DNA of 53,919 nucleotides from CAYVBE01 sp964448935 (GTDB lineage: Bacteria; Planctomycetota; Brocadiia; SM23-32), in the NCBI GenBank assembly GCA_964448935.1, contig CAYVBE010000004.1:1-53919 (forward strand), in the 5' to 3' direction. Of this stretch, positions 6,796 through 15,731 are shown in pieces. Within the stretch, counting starts at the first letter, position 1. Each line of letters starts with the position of its first letter. The translations under genes were made by a program, and so were the position numbers. The notes beneath the pieces are model-generated. The model had not been told where the DNA came from and ran no database searches. It worked only from the letters and a program-made list of their open reading frames with translations.

Positions 6796-8736
6796 ATGAG
6801 TTGGCGTGCGTTCATCATTGGCTTGGCGGGCGTTGCCCTGATAGCCGCGGTCGCGCCCTACAATGACTGGGTGGCGGGCAACACGTATCTGACGGGGTGT
6901 CATTTCCCGCCCGGTCCGTTCTTCCTGCTGCTGATTCTGACCGTCGGGCTGAATGTGCTGATCAAGCTGGTGCGCAAGGCATGGGCCCTGCGCCGGGCGG
7001 AGCTGATGGTGGTCTGGACCATGATGCTGGTCGCCTCCACGGTGCCCTCCAGCGGGCTGATGCGCTTCCTGTTCAGCCTGCCGGCGGCGCCGGCTTATTA
7101 CGCCAGGTCGGCAGACCTGCCCAATCAGGACAGGCTGCTGGAGGCGTTGCCGGACGAGCTGGTGCCGACGAAGGACCCCGACTCGGTGCTGATAAACCGG
7201 TTCTTCGAGGGTCAGCGTTCCGGGGAGGACGTCCGCATTTACCTGGGGCGATGGCTGCCCTCGATCGGGCGGTGGGTGGCTTTTGCCTTGCTTTTCTATC
7301 TGGCGATCTTCTGCCTGGGGGGGATGCTGCGCCGGCAATGGGTGGATGTGGAACGCCTGATCTTCCCGGTGGCACGCGTGCCGCTGGAGTTGACCGACGA
7401 GAGCGGTGCGCGCGGGCTGCTGCCACCCCTGTTTGGGCACAAACCGTTCGTGGCGGGGCTGGTCGTCATTCTGGGTTTTGCGTTCCTCCGTGTGGTGCCG
7501 GCGATGTTCGGCGGATCGCCCTGGGAGCTGAGCTGGCCCCTGATGCCGGTGCTGGGCGGAACGCCGCTGGGCAACTCGTCCATTGACGCCGCGACCATCT
7601 ATCCCCTGGTGATCGGCATAGCTTTCCTGGTGCCCGCCGACGTCAGCCTGAGCGTCTGGTTTTTCTACCTGCTGACGCGGCTGGAGCTGCAGTTCAGTTT
7701 CTGGATCGGAAGGCCCATCCAGGGAGGCACATACGGCGCGTTCATGGCCTGGCAGCAGACCGGGGCGTTCCTGGTGTTCGCGGGTATGATCTTCTGGGCC
7801 GCGCGGAAGCATCTGGCCCGCCTGGTGAAGAAGGCGCTGGTTTTCGAAGAGGGCGAGGCGGACGCCGACGAACCCATCAGCTACCGGGTCAGCTTCTGGG
7901 GCTTTGTGCTGGCTTTCGTGGGGCTGGTGACCTGGTACACCCTCTACGGGATGCGGGTCTACACGGCGGTGGCAATGCTGCTGCTGGTGCTGTGCATCGC
8001 ACTGATACACGCGCGCCTGGTGTCACAGGGCGGGATTTTCTTCACCCAGCAGACGTGGTCTCCGTATAAATTCCTGCACGGCATCAGCGGCGGCCAGGCC
8101 TTTGGTCCGGCGGGCGCCGTGGTGGCCGGGCTGCAGACTGCCATTTTCGTCCAGGACTCCCGCGAGATACTCAGCGGCCACGCCATGAACGCCCTGCGCA
8201 TCTCGTCGGTGTTCAAGCGGCACAGGCGGTGGTTCCTGCCGGTTATGATGACGGCCATCGTGGTTGCCATCGGGGTGAGCGGGTATTTCATGCTGCGCGC
8301 CTACTACCAGGTGGGCGGGGTCAACTTTTCCAACACGTACGGCACCATCAGTTTACCGAAGGGCACGATGAACTTCGCGGGTCGTATGATCGCCGATCCG
8401 TCGGGCTCGGCGGAGGCCCACTGGTGGGCGTTCTCCATCGGCACGGTCATCATGTTTTTCGTCACGTTCATGCGTGCGCGGTTCTACTGGTGGCCCGTCC
8501 ACTCGCTGGGCTTTCTGATCAGCAGCACCTATCCGGCCGGCCGGGTGTACTTCTCCTTCCTGCTGGCGTGGTTCATCAAGATGTTTGTGATGAAGTTCGG
8601 CGGGGGCAGTATGTTGCGCAAGGCGCGGTATTTCTTCCTGGGCGTCATCATCGGGGAAGCCGCGGCCATCGGGATTACCGCGGCGATCGCCCTGTTTGCG
8701 GACCTCCAGGTCGGATTCCTGTTCCTGCCCACGTAA
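6796..8736 (+). CDS. OPT-like integral membrane protein (DUF6785/DUF6784), copy 1
   Basis: A 646-residue membrane protein with about a dozen hydrophobic segments, the first at residues 4-22. It matches the pattern of the DUF6785/DUF6784 proteins common in planctomycetes and allied phyla, which are related to oligopeptide transporters (OPT). The stretch VPADVSLSVWFFYL and, near the C-terminus, FMRARFYWWPVHSLGF are shared with the next gene. A soluble loop lies at about residues 100-150. Transport of a solute across the inner membrane is inferred from the OPT relationship; the substrate is unknown. The catabolic genes downstream point to a sugar, oligosaccharide or sugar acid. The Shine-Dalgarno is weak (GGGA). 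Confidence 0.75.
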   Translation: MSWRAFIIGLAGVALIAAVAPYNDWVAGNTYLTGCHFPPGPFFLLLILTVGLNVLIKLVRKAWALRRAELMVVWTMMLVASTVPSSGLMRFLFSLPAAPAYYARSADLPNQDRLLEALPDELVPTKDPDSVLINRFFEGQRSGEDVRIYLGRWLPSIGRWVAFALLFYLAIFCLGGMLRRQWVDVERLIFPVARVPLELTDESGARGLLPPLFGHKPFVAGLVVILGFAFLRVVPAMFGGSPWELSWPLMPVLGGTPLGNSSIDAATIYPLVIGIAFLVPADVSLSVWFFYLLTRLELQFSFWIGRPIQGGTYGAFMAWQQTGAFLVFAGMIFWAARKHLARLVKKALVFEEGEADADEPISYRVSFWGFVLAFVGLVTWYTLYGMRVYTAVAMLLLVLCIALIHARLVSQGGIFFTQQTWSPYKFLHGISGGQAFGPAGAVVAGLQTAIFVQDSREILSGHAMNALRISSVFKRHRRWFLPVMMTAIVVAIGVSGYFMLRAYYQVGGVNFSNTYGTISLPKGTMNFAGRMIADPSGSAEAHWWAFSIGTVIMFFVTFMRARFYWWPVHSLGFLISSTYPAGRVYFSFLLAWFIKMFVMKFGGGSMLRKARYFFLGVIIGEAAAIGITAAIALFADLQVGFLFLPT

Positions 8737-8778
8737 TCCGGCCGGTGCATACGATTACCACCGACAGGGGCGGAGCGC

Positions 8779-10719
8779 GTGACCTGGCGGGCTTTCATCA
8801 CCGGGCTGCTGGCGGTCATCGGCGTGGCGCTGGTGGACCCGTTCGTGTCGTTCAACAAGAACTACGGCTGGAACACGCAGGGCCACCTCCCCATCGCCGC
8901 GGTCTTCCTGCTGGTCGTGGTCACCGTCGGGCTCAACTTCCTGATCCGCCTCATCCGCCGCCGGTCCGCCTTCAAGCGGCCGGAGCTGATGCTCATCTGG
9001 TGCATGTTGCTGGTCGGCTGCGTCTTTCCGTCCAACCTCATGCGCTTCTGGCCGCCCGTGCTGGTGGCGCCCGCATATCTGGCCCCGCGGCCGGACGTCG
9101 CCTGGACCGAGACGGCCATGGAGTACGCGCCGGACGGCCTGCTGCTGACGAAGAACTCCCGGTCCCCGGCGGTCCAGCAGTTCTACGAGGGATGGCCGCG
9201 CGGCGAGGGACGCATCCCGTGGATGCGATGGGTGAAACCCATGAGCCGGTGGGCCGTCTTCATGGCGTTCTTCTTCGGGGCTACCTTCCTGATGTGCGCC
9301 ATGCTGCGGCGGCAGTGGGTGGACCGGGAGCGGCTGCAGTTCCCGCTGGCCAGGGTGCCGCTGGATTTCACGGAAGGCAGCGGCGAGGGCGGCTGGCTGC
9401 CGAACCTGTTCACCAACCGGGCGTTCATCATCGGCCTCACGGTTGCGGTCGTCTTCCGCATGCTTCGATCGCTGCCCCTGTTCGTCGGCGCCGATGCCCC
9501 GTGGCGGATGGTGATACCCCTGGCGGACGTCTTCCAGAACACCCCGCTGCAGCAGTTACAGTTCGTCAACCTGTCGCCCAACTGGATTGCCATGGGGCTG
9601 GCCTATCTGGTGCCGGCCGACGTGTCGCTCAGCGTGTGGTTCTTCTACCTGGTGGGGCGTTTCGAGTTGCTGACGGCGGCCTGGATGGGCTCGCCGCTGC
9701 AGTACGGCGGTTCCGGCAGCGAGCTGATGCGGTGGCACCGTTTCGGCGCCTACGTGGCGTTCACGGTGGGGGCGGTGTACATGGCGCGGCGCCACCTGTG
9801 GTCGGTGGTCAAGAAGGCGTGCGGTGTGGGTCGGGCGGCAGAGGACGCGGACGAGCCGGTGGCCTACCCGGTGGCTTTCTGGGGCTTCGTCGCCTGCCTG
9901 ATCGGGGCCGTCCTGTGGTTCTTCTACTACGGCATGAGCCTGCGGGCGGCCGTGCCGTTCCTGATGCTTCTGATGATCACGCAGTTCGTCCACGCCCGCG
10001 TGGTGGCCCAGAGCGGCCTCTACCGCACCGGGCCTCTGCCTGCCGGCCCCACCATGCTGCATTCCCTGGGGCTGGGGCGGCTGTTCGGGTACAAGGGCGC
10101 GGTGCTGGCCAACATGCAGTACACCGTTATGATCAACGGCAACAACTCGATGCTGGGGCCGGCGGCGATCCACGCCTTCCGCATCAGCGAGGTCTTCGGC
10201 CGCAGGAAGCGGTGGCTGCTGCCGGCGCTGGCTGTGGCCGTGGTGGCCTCCATTACGGCAGCTTCCTACACCTGTATCCGGCAGGGCTACGCCAGCAGGG
10301 CGTTGACCTACTCCAACGTCTGGTCGGTTATCAACAACCCCAGCAACGCGTTCCAGTCGGCCCACATGATCATCAGGTATCCCGGCCAGACGGCGCCGCT
10401 CCGCGCGTTCCCGTTCGGGCTGGGCGCGGTGATAACGGCGGTCGTCATGTTCATGCGGGCGCGTTTCTACTGGTGGCCGGTGCATCCCATCGGGCTGCTG
10501 GCGTTCGCCGGATACGGCGTGGACCGCATGTGGTTCGCGTTTCTGCTGGGCTGGCTGGTCAAAGCGACGCTGCTCAAGTTCGGCAGCGGCCGGCTGCTGC
10601 GGTTCGGGCGGTTCTTCTTCATCGGGTTCATCATCGGCGAGTTTTTCCTGCTGGGCGCCTGGAGCCTGGTCAGTTTCCTGACCGGCGGGGCGCTGCCGGG
10701 CCTCGGCGGCTGGGTGTGA
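8779..10719 (+). CDS. OPT-like integral membrane protein (DUF6785/DUF6784), copy 2
   Basis: A second 646-residue paralog, the same length as copy 1 and clearly a tandem duplicate. It shares MTWRAFITGL (compare MSWRAFIIGL), VPADVSLSVWFFYL and FMRARFYWWPVHPIG. It begins at GTG 8779 after AGGGGCGGAG; there is no ATG near the N-terminus. The gap to copy 1 is 42 bases, so the two are probably co-transcribed and could form a heterodimer or have split substrate ranges. The hydrophobic segments and the soluble loop after the second segment are kept. The function is inferred as for copy 1. Confidence 0.75.
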   Translation: MTWRAFITGLLAVIGVALVDPFVSFNKNYGWNTQGHLPIAAVFLLVVVTVGLNFLIRLIRRRSAFKRPELMLIWCMLLVGCVFPSNLMRFWPPVLVAPAYLAPRPDVAWTETAMEYAPDGLLLTKNSRSPAVQQFYEGWPRGEGRIPWMRWVKPMSRWAVFMAFFFGATFLMCAMLRRQWVDRERLQFPLARVPLDFTEGSGEGGWLPNLFTNRAFIIGLTVAVVFRMLRSLPLFVGADAPWRMVIPLADVFQNTPLQQLQFVNLSPNWIAMGLAYLVPADVSLSVWFFYLVGRFELLTAAWMGSPLQYGGSGSELMRWHRFGAYVAFTVGAVYMARRHLWSVVKKACGVGRAAEDADEPVAYPVAFWGFVACLIGAVLWFFYYGMSLRAAVPFLMLLMITQFVHARVVAQSGLYRTGPLPAGPTMLHSLGLGRLFGYKGAVLANMQYTVMINGNNSMLGPAAIHAFRISEVFGRRKRWLLPALAVAVVASITAASYTCIRQGYASRALTYSNVWSVINNPSNAFQSAHMIIRYPGQTAPLRAFPFGLGAVITAVVMFMRARFYWWPVHPIGLLAFAGYGVDRMWFAFLLGWLVKATLLKFGSGRLLRFGRFFFIGFIIGEFFLLGAWSLVSFLTGGALPGLGGWV

Positions 10720-10753
10720 TGGCCGGGATTGAGTGCAAAGAGAGGTACGAGCG

Positions 10754-11848
10754 ATGTCGGACGAGCAGGCGAGGGTCTACGTAGCTTCTTCGGCCGGGGA
10801 GGACGGAGGGGGCCTCTATGTCTATGAAATGGGAGCCGACGGGGCGCTGAACCCGGTGAGCCGAGCGCCCGGGGCACGCCGGACGACTTTCGGCGCCTTC
10901 AGCCCGGACGGCCGGTTCCTCTACGTGGCCAACGCCGTGGAGGAGTTCGGCGGCCGGCGCGGCGGCTCCGTCTGCGCGTTTGCCGTGGACTGTGTGACGG
11001 GCCGACTCGAGTTCCTGAACGAGCGCTCCAGTCGGGGAGGCACCCCCTGCCATCTGGCGGTGGACGGCACCGGCCGGTGCGTGATGGTCGCCAACTTCCG
11101 GGGCGAGGGGGACGTAGGCAGCGTGGCCGTTCTGCCCGTCGGTCCGGACGGTCGGCTGGGTGAAGCCACCGACCGCAGGCAGCACGAGGGATCGCGCGTC
11201 CACCCCGAGCGCCAGCTCTGCTCGCACTGCCACTCGGTGACCGTCGGTCCGGGCCACCGCCGCGTGTACGTGGCGGATCTGGGCACGGACCGCGTCATGA
11301 TCTACCGCCTGGACGCGGCCGCGGGGAAGCTGGCGCCGAACGAGACACCTTACGTGAGCGTCGAGACCGGCTCCGGCCCGCGGCACTTCGATTTCCACCC
11401 GGACGCCCCGTACGCCTACCTGATCAACGAGATCGCCAATACCGTCATCGCCTTCGCCTGGGACGAAGGCACCGGCGGCCTGGAGGAAATCCAGACGGTC
11501 TCGACCCTCCCTGATGACTTCGAGGAGGGCAGCGCCTGCGCGGACATCCACGTCGCGCCCTCGGGCCGCTATCTCTACGGTTCCAACCGCGGCCACGACA
11601 GCATCGCGATCTTCGGCATAGACCCGGGAACCGGCAAGCTGGACCCGAAGGGACATCAGCCGAGTGGCGGGGAAGCCCCCCGCGCCTTCGCCATCACCCC
11701 CGGGGGCCGCACGCTGATTGTCGCCAACCGCGCATCGGGCAACCTGGCGAGCTTCCGTGCCGACCCGGAAGACGGCGGTCTGGCGCCGCTGGGCGCACCC
11801 GTGCGAATCCCCTCGCCGGTCTGGGTGGGGTTCCTCGGCCCGCGCTGA
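10754..11848 (+). CDS. Lactonase, seven-bladed propeller family
   Basis: A 364-residue beta-propeller of the 6-phosphogluconolactonase (YbhE/Pgl) family, which hydrolyses sugar lactones to the open acids. Blade repeats of the type FSPDGRFLYVANA, VTVGPGHRRVYVADLGTDRV, FHPDAPYAYLINE and APSGRYLYGSNRGHDSIAIF are spaced about 50 residues apart. PRHFDFHPD and GGEAPRAFAI are typical family stretches. There is no signal peptide, so it is cytoplasmic. The ATG at 10754 follows AGAGAGG; an in-frame ATG 21 bases earlier lacks a site. The neighbouring dehydrogenases and the enolase-superfamily dehydratase suggest that it opens an aldonolactone in an oxidative sugar pathway rather than acting in the pentose-phosphate route. 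Confidence 0.85.
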   Translation: MSDEQARVYVASSAGEDGGGLYVYEMGADGALNPVSRAPGARRTTFGAFSPDGRFLYVANAVEEFGGRRGGSVCAFAVDCVTGRLEFLNERSSRGGTPCHLAVDGTGRCVMVANFRGEGDVGSVAVLPVGPDGRLGEATDRRQHEGSRVHPERQLCSHCHSVTVGPGHRRVYVADLGTDRVMIYRLDAAAGKLAPNETPYVSVETGSGPRHFDFHPDAPYAYLINEIANTVIAFAWDEGTGGLEEIQTVSTLPDDFEEGSACADIHVAPSGRYLYGSNRGHDSIAIFGIDPGTGKLDPKGHQPSGGEAPRAFAITPGGRTLIVANRASGNLASFRADPEDGGLAPLGAPVRIPSPVWVGFLGPR

Positions 11849-11861
11849 TCCGCCGCGACCT

Positions 11862-11890
11862 TTGCACGTCCTCCGCAAACGGTTTAGCAT
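11862..11890 (+). promoter_or_regulatory. Candidate promoter of the sugar catabolic operon
   Basis: TTGCAC (11862-11867), 17 bases, TAGCAT (11885-11890), about 50 bases before the first isomerase ATG. The matches are 3/6 and 4/6, so this is a modest candidate, helped by the ideal spacing and by the same TAGCAT box in the promoter at 4506. Confidence 0.3.
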
Positions 11891-11939
11891 TTCACAAGGC
11901 AGGCACACACGCCGACAGTCCATTTGAGGAGCCCGAACC

Positions 11940-13463
11940 ATGGCCGTTGTTGACAGAAGAAGCAAGGTCCTTTTCCTCCCCGTCGTGCGGGGCAGGGCGT
12001 ACAACCTCGACCTCACCAAAAGGGCGAAATCCGCGCTGCGGGACGCCTGCAAGAAGCTGGGGATGGACGGCATCTTCCCGGCCGACGACAGATACACCGA
12101 GGGCCTGATCGCCGAGACCGGCGAGGCGGCACAGTTCTACCAGGTCTGGCGCGGAGACATGTCTGACATCAAGGCGCTCGTCGCGTTCAGCGGCGATTTC
12201 ATGTGCGAGAGGGCCATCCAGGACACCATGCGCCTGCTTCCGGCCGACGTGCCGGTCTTCCTGATGGTCGGCAACGACGATCCCACCGAAATGAGCATGG
12301 ACAAGGTCGGCGACGCCCTCTGCGGCAGCCTGTCCGTGCACCATAATGCGCGCATGCTGGGCCGGCCGCTGGTGCGCTCCTGCCGCATAGACATGTCCGA
12401 CCGCGACCTGGTGCGGGAGTTCCTCGGGCGCTACCGGCGCATCATTGACGGCATCGAGGTCATGCGCAACATGCGCGTGGCGATGCTGGGCCTCAACCCC
12501 GAGTCCTTCGCGACCACTTTCTCGAACCAGCTCAAGCTGTTCGAACTCGGCTTCTCGCTGCACACATATGAGCTGATTACGATGTGGGGCGACACCGTGC
12601 TGGGCGGCCTGGTGCAGGACGGCGAGACGACCTGTCAGGGGCCCTTCGGCGAGGTCGGCCTCTGGCGGCCGATCGGCCGCGGCGACGAGCGGGTGGACCA
12701 GGTGAAGGGGAAGCTGGAAGAGCTGTTCGACGAGCTGCCCGAGGAGCAGAAGGTGGACCGCATAGCGCGGGCCTACCTCTGGATCAGCGATGTCTTCGCG
12801 CAGGACGGGATTGACGCGGGCGCCATCCACTGCTGGTCGGAGTTCCCCCGGTTCTTCGGGTTCGCGCCGTGCACCATCGCCATGCTGGCCAACCTGCTGC
12901 AGGGCAAGCCGGTCGTCTGCGAAGGGGACATCGGCCACGCCATAATGGCCCGCCTGGCCTGGGAGATGACCGGCGAGGCCGGGGTGATCCTGGACATCAA
13001 CAATAACGGCTGGGACCCGCGCGTGTTCAACGTCTTCCACTGCTCTCAGACCCCCACGAACTGGCTCTGCGGCCGCACCTGCGTGGGCGGCTGGGGAAGC
13101 ATCGAGGGCGCCATCCGGCCGGAGCCTTTCACGGCCATCTCCGCCGCGACGACCTCTGACGATTTCAAGGCGACCGTCTTCCAGGGGCAGTTTTTGCGGC
13201 GGCAGCCCGAGATGCGCGGCTCCAGCGGCTGGGCCTTCGTGCCCAACCTTCAGGACGTGCTCAAGGCGGTCGAGGCCACCGGCATCCACCACTTCGTGGC
13301 CATGAAGGGTCACTACGCCGACCAGGTGGCCGGGGCGCTCGAGTTCCGGGGACTGAACGTGACACAGCTCGCCGAAGACCTGCCCGACCTCGACACCATA
13401 GAGGCCGACCTGCCGGACCCCGATCAGGGCGAGATGCCCGGGCGCAAGGTCTTCTCACAGTGA
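11940..13463 (+). CDS. L-fucose-isomerase-like sugar isomerase
   Basis: A 507-residue protein of the L-fucose/L-arabinose isomerase superfamily, Mn-dependent aldose-ketose isomerases. The likely metal ligands are E328 (VVCEGDIGHA), D352 (VILDINNNGWDP) and H458 (MKGHYADQV). The E-D spacing of 24 equals that of E. coli FucI E337-D361, so the site is FucI-type rather than AraA-type. The protein is shorter than FucI (591), with less between D352 and the last His. It begins after TGAGGAG. It opens the main catabolic run, and its likely substrate is an aldose such as fucose or a related deoxysugar. Substrate assignment is inference. Confidence 0.75.
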   Translation: MAVVDRRSKVLFLPVVRGRAYNLDLTKRAKSALRDACKKLGMDGIFPADDRYTEGLIAETGEAAQFYQVWRGDMSDIKALVAFSGDFMCERAIQDTMRLLPADVPVFLMVGNDDPTEMSMDKVGDALCGSLSVHHNARMLGRPLVRSCRIDMSDRDLVREFLGRYRRIIDGIEVMRNMRVAMLGLNPESFATTFSNQLKLFELGFSLHTYELITMWGDTVLGGLVQDGETTCQGPFGEVGLWRPIGRGDERVDQVKGKLEELFDELPEEQKVDRIARAYLWISDVFAQDGIDAGAIHCWSEFPRFFGFAPCTIAMLANLLQGKPVVCEGDIGHAIMARLAWEMTGEAGVILDINNNGWDPRVFNVFHCSQTPTNWLCGRTCVGGWGSIEGAIRPEPFTAISAATTSDDFKATVFQGQFLRRQPEMRGSSGWAFVPNLQDVLKAVEATGIHHFVAMKGHYADQVAGALEFRGLNVTQLAEDLPDLDTIEADLPDPDQGEMPGRKVFSQ

Positions 13464-13537
13464 GGCGTTGCGGCAGCCCCCCCGGCCGACAGAGCATTGC
13501 CGCTCATCGTGCGTGACATCCCATGGAGGACCGACGC

Positions 13538-14557
13538 ATGAAAGCCGTTGCAGCCACAAGAAAGGGCCACGTTGAGGTTGTTGACATCCCGCGTCCGGAG
13601 CGCGCCCCTTACGAGTGCCTGGTGCGGGTGCGCGCCTGCGGCATCTGCAACAGCACCGACCTGAAGATACTGGACAACGAGTTGAGCGATCTGGACGTAG
13701 AGTATCCCTGCATCCTGGGCCACGAGAGTGTGGGGGAAGTGGTGGAGGTCGGGGATCAGGTCCGGTACATCGAGCCGGGCGATGTTTTCACCAACCCCGT
13801 CGGCCGCCTGGCGGAGGACAGCGATTACGGCGCCATGTTCGGGGCCATGAAGGACTACGGCATCGTCCAGGACCACCGGGCCATGGACGAACTGGGCGTG
13901 GACGACGAGCTCTACACCGGCTTCTGGACCCGCCCCGCGCCCCCCGACATCCCGTTCGAGGACGCCACCATCCTGCTCACGCTCAAGGAGAGCTACAGCG
14001 CACTGAAGAACTTCGGTTTCCGCGCCGGGATGGACGTTCTGGTGTACGGCGACGGGCCGGTCGGGCTGGCGCTGGTCAGCTTCCTGCGTATGGGCGACGC
14101 CGGTTGGGTGGGATGCATCGGCCACCACGACGACCGGCTCGGTAAGGCGAAGGAGATTGGCGGCGCCGACCTGGCGGTCAACTCGCACGCCGTCGACGTG
14201 GACGAGGCCCTGGCTGAGCGAAAGTTCGATATGGTGATCGACGCGGTGGGCAAGACCTCGATCATCCTGGACAGCTCCCGGCGGCTCAAGCCCGGCGGCA
14301 AGGTCTGCGTCTATGGCGTGCTGAAGAAGAAGGACTCGACGATCTCCCTGCTCGACCTCCAGAACCACACCTCGGTCCACATGCTCAACTGGCCCGTCGG
14401 CGAGCACGACGTGCACGAGACAATCGTCAAAATGGTGCTGGATGGCCGGATTGACCCGAAGAATTTCTACAGCCACGTGATGCCCGTGGACGAGGCGCCG
14501 GAGGCGGTGCGCATGATCCGGGAGCGCGAGGCGTTCAAGGTGGTTCTCACCTTCTGA
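13538..14557 (+). CDS. Zinc-dependent alcohol/sugar dehydrogenase (MDR), copy 1
   Basis: A 339-residue medium-chain dehydrogenase. The catalytic zinc region is visible as RACGICNSTDLK and GHESVGEVVEVGD. The nucleotide-binding glycine motif is DGPVG within VLVYGDGPVGLALVSF. The four-cysteine structural zinc lobe is absent. The ATG at 13538 was chosen because GGAGG precedes it and the paralog at 15728 starts at the same residue (MKAVAAT). It probably oxidises a sugar or polyol C-OH with NAD(P). It pairs with a near-duplicate on the far side of the dehydratase gene, so the two may act on sugars of different configuration. Confidence 0.85.
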   Translation: MKAVAATRKGHVEVVDIPRPERAPYECLVRVRACGICNSTDLKILDNELSDLDVEYPCILGHESVGEVVEVGDQVRYIEPGDVFTNPVGRLAEDSDYGAMFGAMKDYGIVQDHRAMDELGVDDELYTGFWTRPAPPDIPFEDATILLTLKESYSALKNFGFRAGMDVLVYGDGPVGLALVSFLRMGDAGWVGCIGHHDDRLGKAKEIGGADLAVNSHAVDVDEALAERKFDMVIDAVGKTSIILDSSRRLKPGGKVCVYGVLKKKDSTISLLDLQNHTSVHMLNWPVGEHDVHETIVKMVLDGRIDPKNFYSHVMPVDEAPEAVRMIREREAFKVVLTF

Positions 14558-14570
14558 GTGGAGCTGGCGC

Positions 14571-15731
14571 ATGAAGATCACCGAAGTCGAGATTCACGAC
14601 CTGCAGATGGACGAGACCCGACGCGGCTGGAACCCCATCATCGTCCGGGTGAACACGGATGAGGGCGTGAGCGGCGTCGGCGAGGTAGCGCTGGCCTACG
14701 GCGTCGGCTCCGGCGCGGGCACCGGCATGGTGCGTGACCTGGCGGAGGCATTCCTTCTCGGCGAAGACCCCTTCCAGACCGAGCGACTCTGGGACGCAAT
14801 GTTCCGCGGCACGTTCTGGGGGCAGGGCGGCGGACCAGTGGTCTACGGCGGCATGAGCGCGCTGGACGAGGCGCTGTGGGATATCAAGGGCAGGGCACTC
14901 GGCGTGCCGGTTTACGAGCTTTTGGGCGGCAAATGCCGCGACGGCCTCCGCGTCTACGCCAACGGCTGGTATCACGGCCACGTCGAGCCGGAGGAATACG
15001 CCGAATGGGGCCTTCGGGTGCAGGAGGACGGCTACACCGCCACCAAGTTCGACCCGTTCTCCGTCGCCGCTGACGGCGTCGAGGGAGACGTTCCGAGGGC
15101 GCTGGGCGGCGACCGCATTGACCTCGCCTACGACCGGGTGAAGGCGGTCCGCGACGCCGTGGGGCCGGAGTTCGACATCCTGGTGGAGGTCCATGGAAAC
15201 CTGGGCACGGCGTCCGCCATCGAGGCGGGCAGGAGACTGGAGGAACTCGATCCGTTCTTCTACGAAGAGCCCGTGGACGCGATGAACGTGGAGAGCATGA
15301 AAAAGGTCTCCGACCGCGTGGACATCCCCATTGCAGCGGGCGAACGGCTCTACACCCGCTACGGGTTCCGGCCCTACGTCGAGAGGCAGGCCATAGACAT
15401 CCTGCAGCCCGACCTGGGCCTGGCCGGCGGCATCACCGAGACCAAAAAGATCGCCGCCCACGCCGAGACCTACAACCTGCACGTCCAGCCGCACAATTGC
15501 GCCTCCGCCGTCGCCACCTTCCCCGCCGTCCACCTGGACGCCGCTATCACGAACTTCATCATCCAGGAGATATTCCCCTATCGGACCGGGGACAGCGTGG
15601 ACATCGTGACCAATCCGCTGGAGCAGCGGGTGCTGGACGGCTACCTGGAGGTTCCCGGCGAGCCCGGCCTCGGAATCGAGCTGAACGAGGAAGTCCTTTC
15701 CCGATACCCCTGCATTCGCGTGAAACCATGA
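14571..15731 (+). CDS. Enolase-superfamily sugar-acid dehydratase (galactonate dehydratase type)
   Basis: A 386-residue mandelate racemase/muconate lactonizing enzyme family member that dehydrates aldonic acids to 2-keto-3-deoxy acids. The Mg ligands align as E206 (LVEVHG), E232 (FYEEPVD) and E258 (AAGERL), each 26 apart. The base pair is H208 and H308 (VQPHNC), 102 apart from the ligand as in E. coli DgoD (D183, H185, E209, E235, H285). The first ligand is Glu instead of Asp, unusual for the DgoD group. The gene lies between two zinc dehydrogenases, overlapping the second by four bases. With the lactonase upstream this forms a dehydrogenase-lactonase-dehydratase oxidative sugar route. Galactonate, fuconate or rhamnonate are possible substrates. 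Confidence 0.85.
   Translation: MKITEVEIHDLQMDETRRGWNPIIVRVNTDEGVSGVGEVALAYGVGSGAGTGMVRDLAEAFLLGEDPFQTERLWDAMFRGTFWGQGGGPVVYGGMSALDEALWDIKGRALGVPVYELLGGKCRDGLRVYANGWYHGHVEPEEYAEWGLRVQEDGYTATKFDPFSVAADGVEGDVPRALGGDRIDLAYDRVKAVRDAVGPEFDILVEVHGNLGTASAIEAGRRLEELDPFFYEEPVDAMNVESMKKVSDRVDIPIAAGERLYTRYGFRPYVERQAIDILQPDLGLAGGITETKKIAAHAETYNLHVQPHNCASAVATFPAVHLDAAITNFIIQEIFPYRTGDSVDIVTNPLEQRVLDGYLEVPGEPGLGIELNEEVLSRYPCIRVKP

Noticed and set aside
8229..10784. An 851-codon plus-strand open frame across both transporter genes
   Set aside because: It is out of frame with two well-supported membrane proteins and has low-complexity Gly/Arg/Ala content.
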